DNA of 57,972 nucleotides from an uncultured Clostridia bacterium (GCA_947628005.1 CANQYI010000006.1:1-57972); one strand, 5' to 3'; positions 7,555 through 16,142 are shown, numbered from the stretch's first letter. The notes: generated by a model not told the origin, from the sequence alone. Made by a program: numbers and translations.

Positions 7555-8085
7555 GTGGAGGAAGGAAAACAATCTAACGTACCGCATTGGTATGTTGTAT
7601 ATACTTATTCTGGCTATGAAAACAAAGTAAAAGCAACATTAGAAAAAATTGTTGAAAATAAAGGATTACAAGACAAAATTCAAGAAATTATCATACCGAT
7701 GGAAGAAGAAATAGAAATAAAAGATGGAAAGCAAAAAACTTCTATAAAAAAAGTATTTCCAGGTTACGTTTTAGTTAAAATGATAATGGAAGATGAAACT
7801 TGGTATACTGTAAAAAATATAAAGGGAGTATTTAATTTTGTAGGTGTAGGTGATAAACCATTACCACTAACAGAAAAAGAAATGCAATCTTTAGGTATAG
7901 ATGAAATTATAAATCTTGACTTTGAAGTTGGAGATAGTGTTAGAATAACAACAGAACCTTTCTATAATTATCCTGCAGTAATTGAAGAAATTTTTAAGGA
8001 TAAGAAAAGAGTAAAAGTAAAAGTTTCAATGTTTGGTAGAGAAACAACGGTAGATCTTGAATTTAATCAAGTACAAAAAATTTAA
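7555..8085 (+). CDS. nusG: Transcription termination/antitermination factor NusG
   Basis: Binds RNA polymerase and couples transcription with translation and Rho. I take GTG at 7555 ([24 protein letters not shown]), 9 bases after AGGAG; a TTG at 7546 touches the Shine-Dalgarno directly. The 176-residue protein has the NGN domain ([29 protein letters not shown]) and a C-terminal KOW domain ([16 protein letters not shown]). The length is normal. Confidence 0.95.
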   Translation: MEEGKQSNVPHWYVVYTYSGYENKVKATLEKIVENKGLQDKIQEIIIPMEEEIEIKDGKQKTSIKKVFPGYVLVKMIMEDETWYTVKNIKGVFNFVGVGDKPLPLTEKEMQSLGIDEIINLDFEVGDSVRITTEPFYNYPAVIEEIFKDKKRVKVKVSMFGRETTVDLEFNQVQKI

Positions 8086-8103
8086 CTTACTATTTTGTTA
8101 AAT

Positions 8104-8122
8104 CGTATATTCTAAATATACG
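8104..8122 (+). promoter_or_regulatory. Small hairpin in the nusG-rplK leader
   Basis: 7-bp stem CGTATAT (8104-8110) with ATATACG (8116-8122), 5-base loop, followed by only three Ts. It may be a weak attenuator or a processing or stability element for the L11 operon. The T run is too short to call it a terminator. Confidence 0.4.
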
Positions 8123-8159
8123 TTTAATACCAATCCTAACTATTAAGGAGGTGAAAATG

Positions 8160-8588
8160 ATGGCAGAGAAAAAGGTAACACACGTAGTAAAATTGCAAAT
8201 ACAAGCTGGTAAAGCTAATCCAGCACCACCAGTAGGACCTGCACTTGGACCAACAGGAATAAATATTATGCAATTTTGTAAAGATTTTAATGAAAAAACT
8301 GCAAAAGATAATGGAATGGTATTTCCAGTTATACTTACAGTTTATGCTGATAAGAGTTTTGACTATGTTTTAAAAACTCCACCAGCTGCTGTTTTAATAA
8401 AACAGGCTGCAAAAATCGAAAAAGCTTCTGGAAAACCACACAAAGAAAAAGTTGGTAAAATAACAGTAGCTCAAGCAGAAGAAATTGCAAAAACTAAGAT
8501 GAAAGACCTAAACGCATCATCACTAGAGTCTGCCGTATCTATGGTTAAAGGTACAGCTAGATCAATGGGGATAGAAGTTATAGGCTAA
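8160..8588 (+). CDS. rplK: 50S ribosomal protein L11
   Basis: Stalk-base protein that binds the GTPase-associated region of 23S rRNA. Three in-frame starts lie close together (GTG 8151, ATG 8157, ATG 8160). The last gives [19 protein letters not shown], matches the family start, and lies 8 bases from the GGAGG core. Conserved [19 protein letters not shown] and the C-terminal rRNA-binding domain ([13 protein letters not shown], ending [10 protein letters not shown]) are intact. 142 residues, the normal length. Confidence 0.96.
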   Translation: MAEKKVTHVVKLQIQAGKANPAPPVGPALGPTGINIMQFCKDFNEKTAKDNGMVFPVILTVYADKSFDYVLKTPPAAVLIKQAAKIEKASGKPHKEKVGKITVAQAEEIAKTKMKDLNASSLESAVSMVKGTARSMGIEVIG

Positions 8589-8640
8589 TTATGGGAGAAC
8601 TATTTTTTAAGTTCGTTAATACCAAAGGAGGGGAAAATAA

Positions 8641-9324
8641 ATGAGCAAGAGAATGAATGAAGCTAACAAGTTAGTTGAATCAGGAAAGCTTTATGAAATT
8701 AAAGAAGCTATTGATTTAGCATTAAAAATGCCTAAAGCTAAATTTGATGAAACTGTAGAAATGCACATTAAATTAGGTGTAGATTCTAAACAAGCAGATC
8801 AACAAGTTAGAGGTGTTATAGTACTTCCTAACGGAACTGGTAAAACAAAAAAAGTTTTAGTACTTGCTAAAGCTGATAAAGCTGAAGCTGCTAAAGAAGC
8901 TGGAGCAGACTATGTTGGTGATGATGACATGATTCAAAAAATCCAATCAGGATGGTTTGATTATGATACTGTAATTGCAACACCAGATATGATGGCTTCT
9001 CTAGGAAAAGTAGCAAAATTACTTGGACCAAAAGGACTTATGCCAAATCCAAAATCTGGAACTGTAACAATGGATACAGCTAAAGCAGTAAAAGAAGTTA
9101 AAGCTGGTAAAATTGAGTACAGACTTGATAAAAATAATATTATACATTGTCCTATTGGAAAAGTATCTTTTGGAGCAGATAAGTTAGTTGAAAACTATGT
9201 TACATTACTTGATGCTGTAGTTAGAGCAAAACCTGCAGCAGCAAAGGGTACTTACCTTAAATCAATCGCTATATCAACAACTATGGGCGCTGGTATAAAA
9301 GTAAATCCTGCATCTAAGATATAG
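8641..9324 (+). CDS. rplA: 50S ribosomal protein L1
   Basis: L1-stalk protein; in many bacteria it also represses its own mRNA. 227 residues, with the family hallmarks [19 protein letters not shown] near the N-terminus, [16 protein letters not shown] in the middle and [14 protein letters not shown] near the end. Preceded by a strong AAAGGAGGGG. Transcribed with rplK, 52 bases upstream. Confidence 0.97.
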   Translation: MSKRMNEANKLVESGKLYEIKEAIDLALKMPKAKFDETVEMHIKLGVDSKQADQQVRGVIVLPNGTGKTKKVLVLAKADKAEAAKEAGADYVGDDDMIQKIQSGWFDYDTVIATPDMMASLGKVAKLLGPKGLMPNPKSGTVTMDTAKAVKEVKAGKIEYRLDKNNIIHCPIGKVSFGADKLVENYVTLLDAVVRAKPAAAKGTYLKSIAISTTMGAGIKVNPASKI

Positions 9325-9337
9325 TATAAAAAATAAA

Positions 9338-9465
9338 ATAATGACCAAAGACAGTAGGTGGACAAAGTCCATAAATCCTACCGAGGTAATAAAATAAGAA
9401 CGGAATTTAAGTTTTTGTTAGAAATTATCTTGGTAGATATTGTCTAACAAAAACTTTTTATATTT
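9338..9465 (+). promoter_or_regulatory. L10 leader RNA with attenuator (rplJL)
   Basis: The stretch 9343-9390 (ACCAAAGACAGTAGGTGG ... TCCTACCGAGGTAAT) resembles the ribosomal protein L10 leader, the L10(L12)4 binding site conserved in Bacillota. It is followed by a terminator: 14-bp stem AAGTTTTTGTTAGA (9409-9422) with TCTAACAAAAACTT (9443-9456) and a T run. The terminator loop contains CTTGGTAG (9429-9436), which can pair with CTACCGAG in the leader, so two exclusive folds exist. Established role in this family: excess L10-L12 binds the leader and favours early termination, matching stalk protein supply to rRNA. Confidence 0.88.
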
Positions 9466-9484
9466 TAAGGAGGTGTAATAAAAA

Positions 9485-9985
9485 GTGCCAAGTGAGAGAG
9501 TATTAAATCAAAAGAAAGCTCAAGTAAGTGAGTTAGCCGAAAAATTTAAAAAGGCAAAAATGGTAATCTTAGCAGAATACAGAGGAATTAATGTTGCAGA
9601 TGATGCAAAATTACGTAAAACATTAAGAGAATCTGGAAATGAATATAAGGTTATTAAAAATTCTATAATTTCATATGCAGCTAAAGAGGCAGGCATTGAA
9701 GGAATAGGAGAATTAGAAGGACCTACAGCAGTTGCTATAAGCTATGATGATTATGTAGCTCCTGCAAAGGTGTTAAATGATTATGCTAAAGATAATGAAT
9801 TTTATAAAATAAAGACAGGTATAATGGATTCAAAGGTTGTTGAAGTTTCACAAATTAAGAAACTTGCAACATTACCATCAAAAGATACATTATATACTAT
9901 GCTTGCATCTGCATTACTTGGAAATATCCGTAATCTTGCAGTTGTTCTTAATCAAGCAAAAGAAAAGAAAGAAGCAAACGCTTAA
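9485..9985 (+). CDS. rplJ: 50S ribosomal protein L10
   Basis: Anchors the L7/L12 dimers to the ribosome and, from family knowledge, regulates its own operon through the leader just upstream. 166 residues from a GTG start (MPSERVLNQKKAQVSELAEKF) 11 bases after AAGGAGG. Conserved YRGINVADDAKLRKTLRE and YKVIKNSI near the N-terminus form the rRNA-binding part. The C-terminal helix (NIRNLAVVLNQAKEKKE) is where L12 dimers dock. Confidence 0.96.
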   Translation: MPSERVLNQKKAQVSELAEKFKKAKMVILAEYRGINVADDAKLRKTLRESGNEYKVIKNSIISYAAKEAGIEGIGELEGPTAVAISYDDYVAPAKVLNDYAKDNEFYKIKTGIMDSKVVEVSQIKKLATLPSKDTLYTMLASALLGNIRNLAVVLNQAKEKKEANA

Positions 9986-10019
9986 TAAATTTTATATATT
10001 TTTTTAGGAGGAATTAAAA

Positions 10020-10394
10020 ATGGAAAAAATTGAAAAAATAATTGAAGAAATTGAAAAATTATCAGTAATTGAACTTGCTGATTTAGTAAAAGCTATAGAA
10101 GAAAAATTTGGAGTAAGCGCTGCTGCTGCTGTTGTAGCTGCTGGACCAGTTGCTGCAGGAGCTGCTGGAGCTGCTGAAGAAAAATCTGAATTTGATATAG
10201 TATTAAAAGATGCTGGAGCTAACAAAATAGCTGTAATTAAAGTAGTAAAAGAAGCTACAGGACTTGGACTTAAAGAAGCTAAAGAAATTGTTGATGCTGC
10301 TCCAAAGACAATAAAAGAAAAAGTTGCTAAAGAAGAAGCAGAAAAATTAGTTGAAGATTTAAAAGCTGCTGGTGCTTTAGCAGAAATGCAATAA
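10020..10394 (+). CDS. rplL: 50S ribosomal protein L7/L12
   Basis: Stalk protein that recruits translation GTPases. 124 residues: N-terminal dimerisation helix region ([19 protein letters not shown]), an Ala/Gly-rich hinge (about 34-54) and the globular domain with [20 protein letters not shown] and a VDAAPK motif. Start ATG after AGGAGG. The Ala-rich hinge also creates an artefactual antisense frame. A strong terminator follows at once, so rpoB is not cotranscribed from here as it is in most bacteria. Confidence 0.97.
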   Translation: MEKIEKIIEEIEKLSVIELADLVKAIEEKFGVSAAAAVVAAGPVAAGAAGAAEEKSEFDIVLKDAGANKIAVIKVVKEATGLGLKEAKEIVDAAPKTIKEKVAKEEAEKLVEDLKAAGALAEMQ

Positions 10395-10398
10395 TATA

Positions 10399-10432
10399 AA
10401 AAATCTCTTAGATATACGCTAAGAGATTTTTT
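10399..10432. terminator. Bidirectional terminator after rplL
   Basis: 13-bp perfect stem AAAAATCTCTTAG (10399-10411) with CTAAGAGATTTTT (10419-10431), 7-base loop, T run on both strands. It serves rplL on the plus strand and overlaps the stop codon of the convergent minus-strand gene. Confidence 0.88.
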
Positions 10433-10910
10433 AATTTACAAGTTTTAGCAATTCTGTAGTCATATCATACAAAGTTGAATTATCAGGACAGTTAAAGATA
10501 ACGGATTTTACCATAGAAGAATATTTCCATAAAATATCATAAAATTTAAATGGATTCATTAAAAAATAATAGAATGAATCTATACACCATATACAAAATG
10601 TTATATTTACATTATCAAATTTAATATCTTTTAAAGTTGATAAATTTTTAACTACATCTTGTGTGTAAAAATTTGAAAGTTCATAAATAAAGCTACTTTT
10701 AAGTAAATTTCTCATTTGGTGTATATTTGTACATTTATCATCTTTAATTAACTTTATTATAGATAAAATTACAATAGAACAGTACCGTTTTATGGAAAGA
10801 GAATATACGCATTCGTTACAAATTTTTAGGCAAGATATCATAGAACTTAAACTTTGTATTGTAAACTCCTGAATTGCTATTTCTTTACACTTAATGTGTT
10901 TATCAGACAT
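10431..10910 (-). CDS. Hypothetical Cys-rich protein
   Basis: A 159-residue frame with a good GGAGG before its ATG at 10910, so it is probably expressed. I do not recognise the family. It is rich in Cys (CKE, KICNEC, KRYC, FCIWCID, NCPD), Ile, Ser and Phe. The middle and C-terminal parts are mildly hydrophobic, but no clear signal peptide or membrane helix stands out. It lies alone between the rplL terminator and the tmRNA gene and is convergent to rplL. A Spo0A-box-like motif lies about 100 bases upstream of its start. Unlike its ribosomal neighbours it looks lineage-specific. Confidence 0.6.
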   Translation of the reverse strand: MSDKHIKCKEIAIQEFTIQSLSSMISCLKICNECVYSLSIKRYCSIVILSIIKLIKDDKCTNIHQMRNLLKSSFIYELSNFYTQDVVKNLSTLKDIKFDNVNITFCIWCIDSFYYFLMNPFKFYDILWKYSSMVKSVIFNCPDNSTLYDMTTELLKLVN

Positions 10911-11007
10911 AAAAAAACCTCCATATTAATGTTCGTTTAAATGTGAGTACCTATACATTATATATAGTATTATTATCTCATTCCATATGTAACTATTTTT
11001 TAGTTTA

Positions 11008-11019
11008 TTTTCGACAAAA
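11008..11019. promoter_or_regulatory. Spo0A-box-like 12-mer (copy 1)
   Basis: TTTTCGACAAAA, whose reverse complement TTTTGTCGAAAA contains the 0A box TGTCGAA. It lies between the divergent 10910 gene and the tmRNA promoter. The identical 12-mer occurs at 14625-14636 in the carD promoter. Binding is inferred from sequence only. Confidence 0.4.
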
Positions 11020-11062
11020 CTAGTTAAGTTAACGCATAAATAAAAAAATGAGCCATTATTCC

Positions 11063-11091
11063 TTTAAAAATTCATATTTTTATGTTATAAT
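11063..11091 (+). promoter_or_regulatory. Promoter of the tmRNA gene
   Basis: TATAAT (11086-11091) sits 10 bases before the predicted 5' end of tmRNA at 11102. A weak TTTAAA (11063-11068) lies 17 bases upstream as a -35 candidate. Confidence 0.55.
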
Positions 11092-11101
11092 TATATTATA
11101 C

Positions 11102-11461
11102 GGGGGTGTAAGGTCTCGACGGATATTGTGAAATACGAATAGCGAGTAGTGGATGGTCGCTTTGGCCACTATAAAAAAGCGAAAAAAATATAAACGCAGA
11201 TAATAAATTTGCAATGGCTGCTTAGTTTTGTTAAGCAGCAGTCTATGTAAATTTTGCTAGAGAATTTATAATAGGCTTCGACTTATCTAGCATAACAAAT
11301 TTAGCAGTGATTGCCTGCTAAAGGGTAATTTAGCAATCTTTCTATTATACAGTTTTGTAAATGTTAGAGTATAATAGATAAAATTTAAACATTTACTGCA
11401 CTCGGAGAAGTTCGTATGGATTGATTTTCGGACGTGAGTTCAACTCTCACCACCTCCACCA
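11102..11461 (+). ncRNA. ssrA: Transfer-messenger RNA (tmRNA)
   Basis: Rescues stalled ribosomes and tags incomplete proteins for degradation. The 5' end GGGGGTGTAAGGTCTCGACGG pairs with the 3' end CACCTCC plus ACCA to form the alanyl acceptor stem (G1 at 11102, CCA encoded at 11459-11461). The T arm GTGAG-TTCAACT-CTCAC is clear at the 3' end. The internal frame reads GCA GAT AAT AAA TTT GCA ATG GCT GCT TAG (11196-11225), giving the tag ADNKFAMAA; an Asn codon just before could extend it by one. The tag resembles clostridial tags (ADDNFAIAA type), but ends in MAA instead of LAA. One-piece form; length is normal. Confidence 0.95.
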
Positions 11462-11482
11462 TTAATTATTAAGAGGTTATAT

Positions 11483-12106
11483 ATGTTAGAAAATTTAGAA
11501 GTGTTATATCATTCTTCAATAAGAATAAATGATGATATTTATTTTGATCCATTTAAGATAAATAAAAATTATAATAATGCAAGTATTATATTTATTACAC
11601 ATTCGCACTATGACCATTTATCATTAGATGATATAAAAAAAGTTTATAATGAAAATACAAAATTTGTTGTCCCAAAAGATGCACATGAAAAATTGATAAA
11701 TTTTGGAGTAAGTAATTCAAATATATTGGTTGTTAGTCCCAATAATCATTATAATGTAAATGGAATAGAGTTTGATACTGTACCTGCCTATAATAATATA
11801 AAACCTTTTCATCCAAAGCAGAATGATTGGGTAGGGTATGTAGTAAAAATAAATAATATAACTTATTATATTGCTGGAGATACTGATGAAAACAGTGATA
11901 ATATAAAAGTAAAATGTGACGTCGCTTTAGTCCCAGTAGGTGGTACTTATACCATGGATTATAATGAAGCAGCACATTTTGTAAATGCTATAAAACCTAA
12001 ATATGCTATTCCAACACATTACAATAGTATTGTAGGAAGTAGTAAAGACGGAGTAGAGTTTTCAAAACTTTTAGATAGTAATATTAAATGTAAGTTATAT
12101 TTATAG
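11483..12106 (+). CDS. MBL-fold metal-dependent hydrolase
   Basis: A 207-residue metallo-beta-lactamase-fold protein of the UlaG-like small hydrolase group. Metal ligands: THSHYDHLSLDD (about 37-48, HxHxDH), a GDTDE motif (about 133) and PTHYNSIVG (about 178). No substrate can be read from the sequence; members act on phosphodiesters, lactones or sugar lactone phosphates. It begins 22 bases after the tmRNA gene and ends 17 bases before radA, so it may be cotranscribed with both. Confidence 0.85.
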   Translation: MLENLEVLYHSSIRINDDIYFDPFKINKNYNNASIIFITHSHYDHLSLDDIKKVYNENTKFVVPKDAHEKLINFGVSNSNILVVSPNNHYNVNGIEFDTVPAYNNIKPFHPKQNDWVGYVVKINNITYYIAGDTDENSDNIKVKCDVALVPVGGTYTMDYNEAAHFVNAIKPKYAIPTHYNSIVGSSKDGVEFSKLLDSNIKCKLYL

Positions 12107-12123
12107 ATAAGGGGTAATGTTAA

Positions 12124-13497
12124 GTGGCTTCAAATACTGTATTTTTTTGTAAGGAATGTGGCTATGAGAGTTCAAAATGGCTTGGGAAATGTCCTGGATG
12201 TAATAGTTGGAATACTTTAGTTGAAGAAAAAGTTAGTAAAACTAAAAGTCCTAATAAGAAATTAGGTACAACTTTTAATAATTCTTCTGAAGTAAAAAAA
12301 CTACATGAGATAGAAATAAATGAAAGTTTAAGAATTGATACTGGCTATACAGAACTTAATAGAGTACTTGGTGGCGGAATAGTAGAGGGCTCTTTAATTT
12401 TAATTGGAGGAGAGCCGGGAATTGGTAAATCTACTCTAGTTATGCAAGTATGTAATAATATAAGTAGTAATTTAAAATTATTATATGTGTCTGGAGAAGA
12501 ATCAGATACGCAAGTAAAACTTAGAGCTGATAGACTGAAAGTTAATTCAAAAAATATTTTATTCTTAAATGAAACAAACATATCAGTGATAGAAGAAAAA
12601 ATAGAAGAAGAAAAGCCAAAGTTTTGTGTAATAGACTCAATTCAAACATTATTCGATCCAGAAATATCATCTGTTGCTGGAAGTGTATCTCAAGTAAAAG
12701 AAGTTACAGGACGTTTGATGTATCTTGCCAAAACTTGTGGTATTACAATAATTATAGTAGGACATGTAACAAAAGATGGTGTTATAGCCGGTCCAAGAAT
12801 ACTTGAACATATGGTGGACACTGTTTTGTATATTGAAGGCGAGAGATTTTTATCTCACAGAATAGTAAGAAGTGTTAAAAATAGATTTGGCTCTACAAAT
12901 GAAATTGGAATATTTGATATGCAAGATGTGGGAATGGTTGAAGTTAAAAATATGTCAGAGATATTTTTATCAGAAAATACAAATAATTTGCCAGGCTCAT
13001 CAATAATTGCAACGATAGAAGGAAATTCAACTATTGTACTTGAAGTACAAGCATTGACTTCTACTTCTTATTATAATAATCCAAGAAGAGTAGCAAATGG
13101 AATAGATTTAAACAGATTGTACATGATATTAGCAGTACTTGAGAAGAGATGTAAAATAAATTTAGGAAATTACGATGTATATGTAAATGTTATAGGTGGT
13201 ATAAGAATAGATGAGCCAGCAATAGACCTTGGAATTGCAATGGCAATTTGCTCAAGTGCAAAAAATATTCCAATAGATCAACATACGGTATTTATAGGAG
13301 AGATAGGACTTACAGGTGAAGTAAGACAAATAAATAATCCAGAAAAGAGAATAAAAGAAATAGAGAAGCTTGGTTATAAAAAAGTATATTTAAATAAAAA
13401 ACAAGCAAATAAATTAAATAAAGAACTTAAGGAATTAAATATTGAAATTATAGGAATTGACAAAATTGATGAAGCAATTTCACATATAATTAGATAG
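12124..13497 (+). CDS. radA: DNA repair protein RadA
   Basis: Branch-migration helicase that works with RecA in recombinational repair. 457 residues from a GTG start. N-terminal zinc finger CKECGYESSKWLGKCPGC (about 9-26), Walker A GGEPGIGKST (about 94), RadA KNRFG motif (about 252) and a C-terminal Lon-protease-like domain (IDLGIAMAICSS, IGEIGLTGEVR). It is followed 25 bases later by disA, an arrangement conserved in Bacillota; DisA and RadA are known to act on the same recombination intermediates in Bacillus. Confidence 0.97.
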   Translation: MASNTVFFCKECGYESSKWLGKCPGCNSWNTLVEEKVSKTKSPNKKLGTTFNNSSEVKKLHEIEINESLRIDTGYTELNRVLGGGIVEGSLILIGGEPGIGKSTLVMQVCNNISSNLKLLYVSGEESDTQVKLRADRLKVNSKNILFLNETNISVIEEKIEEEKPKFCVIDSIQTLFDPEISSVAGSVSQVKEVTGRLMYLAKTCGITIIIVGHVTKDGVIAGPRILEHMVDTVLYIEGERFLSHRIVRSVKNRFGSTNEIGIFDMQDVGMVEVKNMSEIFLSENTNNLPGSSIIATIEGNSTIVLEVQALTSTSYYNNPRRVANGIDLNRLYMILAVLEKRCKINLGNYDVYVNVIGGIRIDEPAIDLGIAMAICSSAKNIPIDQHTVFIGEIGLTGEVRQINNPEKRIKEIEKLGYKKVYLNKKQANKLNKELKELNIEIIGIDKIDEAISHIIR

Positions 13498-13522
13498 CAA
13501 TAGGTTAGGAGGTAACTTTAAT

Positions 13523-14602
13523 ATGCAACAAGATGAAGAAATGTTAGAAATATTAAAAATTCTTGCTCCAGGTACTAAACTTAGAGAAGGTCTTGATAAT
13601 ATTTTAAAAGCTAAAACAGGTGCATTAGTTGTAATATCTGAATCAGAAGAAGTTATGAAATTGATAGATGGAGGTTTTAAAATAGATCAAGAGTTTACAC
13701 CAGCAAGTATATATGAACTAGCTAAAATGGATGGAGCAATAATAGTAAGCAAAGATTTAAGAAAAATTTTAATGGCAAATGTTCAACTTGTTCCAGACCA
13801 TAAAATTAAAACTGGAGAAACTGGTACAAGGCATAGAACTGCAGAAAGAGTTGCTAAGCAAACTAATGAACTTGTTGTATGTATTTCACAGAGAAGAGGG
13901 ATAATTACTGTATTTAAAGGAGATTTTAGATATGTAATTAATGAGACATCTGACGTCGTAATGAGGGCTAATCAAACATTAGAAGCCTTAGAAAAGTATA
14001 AAACAGTTTGGGATAATATGTTAAATATATTAAGCGAACACGAATTTGATGATATTGTATCTTTAGAAACAGTTGCAAATTCTATTTATAGAAGTGAAAT
14101 GATAATGAGAATGAAACCTGAAATAGAAAGGAATATTATTGAGCTTGGAAATGAGGGTAGACTTGTTAATATGCAATTTGAACAACTGATTTCAAATGTA
14201 GAATCAGAAGAAAAGAAAATAATAAAAGATTATATGGTTATTAAAAAGAGAAGTACAAAAACAGAAGATAGTCTTTTAAATGAAATTAGAAAACTAGATA
14301 AAGCTGATTTGATGGTGGCAGAAAAAATAATTGGAATACTAGGATTTGAGACTGATAATAATAATATACTTGATCTTAATATATCTCCAAAAGGCTATAG
14401 AATTGTAAGTAAAGTTCCAAAGATGCCTATGTCTATAATAGGAAAAATGGTTGAAAGATTTGGCTCATTACAAGGAATTTGTAATGCTACAATAGAAGAG
14501 CTAGATGAAGTTGAGGGCATAGGAGAAATTAGAGCAAAAATCATATATCAATCTCTAAGAAGATTGCAGGAACAATATATATTGAGGGGTTACAACATTT
14601 AA
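13523..14602 (+). CDS. disA: DNA integrity scanning diadenylate cyclase DisA
   Basis: Makes cyclic di-AMP and scans DNA for branched structures. 359 residues. The N-terminal DAC domain has MDGAIIVSKDLRKI with the DGA motif (about 74) and TGTRHRTAERVAKQT with the RHR motif (about 107), both needed for catalysis. A helical linker follows, then a C-terminal RuvA-like helix-hairpin-helix (LDEVEGIGEIRAKII) for DNA binding. AGGAGG precedes the ATG. In operon with radA. Confidence 0.97.
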   Translation: MQQDEEMLEILKILAPGTKLREGLDNILKAKTGALVVISESEEVMKLIDGGFKIDQEFTPASIYELAKMDGAIIVSKDLRKILMANVQLVPDHKIKTGETGTRHRTAERVAKQTNELVVCISQRRGIITVFKGDFRYVINETSDVVMRANQTLEALEKYKTVWDNMLNILSEHEFDDIVSLETVANSIYRSEMIMRMKPEIERNIIELGNEGRLVNMQFEQLISNVESEEKKIIKDYMVIKKRSTKTEDSLLNEIRKLDKADLMVAEKIIGILGFETDNNNILDLNISPKGYRIVSKVPKMPMSIIGKMVERFGSLQGICNATIEELDEVEGIGEIRAKIIYQSLRRLQEQYILRGYNI

Positions 14603-14619
14603 AAATTTTTTTATTTTAC

Positions 14620-14648
14620 TTTACTTTTCGACAAAAATGTGGTATAAT
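14620..14648 (+). promoter_or_regulatory. carD promoter containing a Spo0A-box-like 12-mer (copy 2)
   Basis: TTTACT (14620-14625), 17-base spacer, TATAAT (14643-14648). TTTTCGACAAAA occupies 14625-14636, inside the spacer; it is identical to the motif at 11008-11019. If Spo0A binds here, it would compete with or contact polymerase. Confidence 0.5.
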
Positions 14649-14686
14649 ATTTATGTATTTAGAAGTTTCTTGAAGGAGGGATGACC

Positions 14687-15226
14687 ATGTTCAAAGTAGG
14701 AGACAAAGTAGTATATCCCATGCATGGAGCAGGTACTATCGAGTCAATCGAAGAAAAAGAAATGATGGGTAATGCCGAAGATTATTATATAATTAAAATG
14801 CCTGTTGGTGGAATGAAACTTATGGTTCCAACTAATAAGGTTGATGATATAGGTATAAGAGAAGTTTCAAATAAAAGTGTATCAGAAAAAGTTTTCTCAG
14901 TATTAGAGAAACCAAAAGATCCTTATGTACATGATGTTAATTGGAGTAAGAGATATAATATGAATGCTGATAGAATAAAGTCAGGAAACATATTAGAAGT
15001 TGCCGAAGTAGTAAGGGAACTATCACATAGACATATGGAAAGAGGACTTTCAATAGGAGAAAAGAAAATGCTATCAACAGCAAAAAATATTTTGCTTAGC
15101 GAAATGGTATTATCTCAAGGAGAAAGTCAAGAAGAACTAGATAATAAAATTGAAAGTATAATAAAACATTCTTATGATTTGGGAAGCATTAATGATACAA
15201 ATAATAATGATGTAACACAATTATAA
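14687..15226 (+). CDS. CarD family RNA-polymerase-binding regulator
   Basis: CarD/CdnL proteins bind the RNA polymerase beta subunit and stabilise open promoter complexes. The 179-residue protein starts at the second ATG (14687, MFKVGDKVVYPMHGAGTIE), 7 bases after AGGAGG; the first ATG at 14681 is only one base from it. The N-terminal Tudor-like RNAP-interaction domain is clear (GDKVVYPMHGAG, KMPVGGMKLMVP). The helical C-terminal part follows, with VVRELSHRHMERGLSIGEK. It has its own promoter and a strong terminator. Confidence 0.92.
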   Translation: MFKVGDKVVYPMHGAGTIESIEEKEMMGNAEDYYIIKMPVGGMKLMVPTNKVDDIGIREVSNKSVSEKVFSVLEKPKDPYVHDVNWSKRYNMNADRIKSGNILEVAEVVRELSHRHMERGLSIGEKKMLSTAKNILLSEMVLSQGESQEELDNKIESIIKHSYDLGSINDTNNNDVTQL

Positions 15227-15262
15227 AAAAGAGCCATACAATTTGTAGTATGGCTCTTTTTT
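15225..15262. terminator. Bidirectional terminator between carD and the PHP gene
   Basis: 15-bp perfect stem AAAAAAGAGCCATAC (15225-15239) with GTATGGCTCTTTTTT (15248-15262), 8-base loop. It overlaps the stop codon region of the convergent PHP gene. Confidence 0.92.
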
Positions 15263-16142
15263 ATGTCTTATTTAGTATTTTATTTTGTCTTGCTTTTAAA
15301 TTTTCTATAATGCTTTTATCAGATACTTTTAAGTTCTGGTCAATTCCTAGACCTATTTCAATGTTTTGATCCTTTCTACCGTGGTAATCACTTCCAACAG
15401 TTGTTATAAGATCAAGATCTTTAGCAATATCTAAATAACAGTTTATATGGTCTAGGTCATTATGAGGGTTATAGACTTCTAGTCCTTCGAGTCCAGCTTC
15501 TTTTAATCTCTTTAGAAATTCGTACATATCATTAAAACTTAACTTTAAACTTTTGGGATGAACTAACACGGGAACACCACAGACACTTCGAATATTTTTA
15601 ATAAGTTGTATGGGACTTTGTTTTACGCGTTCGACATAGCAAGATTTTCCTGTATCTAAAAATTCACCATAAGCAGATTGAGGATCATTTGCAAATCCTA
15701 ATTTATATAGAGCTATAGCTATATCAAACCGACCAATGCTATTTTTATTTCTAGCATATTTTTTAACTTTAGTGTATGAAATTGGAACATATTTTTTTAG
15801 CTTTTCAATAGTTCTTTTAACACATTTTTCTCTACTAATTTCGTATTCATCAAGAATTTGGCATATGTTATAATTTGGGTAATATGCTGCTAGATGACAT
15901 ACATGGTTTTTGGAATAGTCAAAATCACTAAGCGAAGCACCAATTTCAATTCCTGGTATTACTTCAATTTCACCATTTGAAGCTAGTTTTGCTCTTTTAT
16001 AAGAGCCAAGATTATAATGTTCTGTAAGAGAAATTGTACTAACTCCATTTTCCATTGCTATTTTTATTATTTCTTCAGGAGTTTTTTTACCGTCAGAAGC
16101 CTGACTATGAACGTGCAAATCAATGTATCCAGTTGTATTCAT
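15261..16142 (-). CDS. PHP-domain phosphoesterase
   Basis: A 293-residue metal-dependent PHP protein of the TrpH/YciV-like group; relatives are 5'-3' exoribonucleases or nucleotide phosphatases. Visible metal-binding motifs: DLHVHSQASDG (about 8-18), LTEHYNL (about 38-44), an HPKSL segment (about 197) and GSDYHGR near the C-terminus (about 250-256). The second motif has EH where YciV proteins usually have DHD. Start ATG with GGAGG. Single gene, convergent with carD. The exact substrate is uncertain. Confidence 0.8.
   Translation of the reverse strand: MNTTGYIDLHVHSQASDGKKTPEEIIKIAMENGVSTISLTEHYNLGSYKRAKLASNGEIEVIPGIEIGASLSDFDYSKNHVCHLAAYYPNYNICQILDEYEISREKCVKRTIEKLKKYVPISYTKVKKYARNKNSIGRFDIAIALYKLGFANDPQSAYGEFLDTGKSCYVERVKQSPIQLIKNIRSVCGVPVLVHPKSLKLSFNDMYEFLKRLKEAGLEGLEVYNPHNDLDHINCYLDIAKDLDLITTVGSDYHGRKDQNIEIGLGIDQNLKVSDKSIIENLKARQNKILNKT

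Noticed and set aside
10004-10225. Ala-rich antisense frame opposite rplL
   Set aside because: It arises from the Ala-rich hinge codons of L7/L12 and has no ribosome site.
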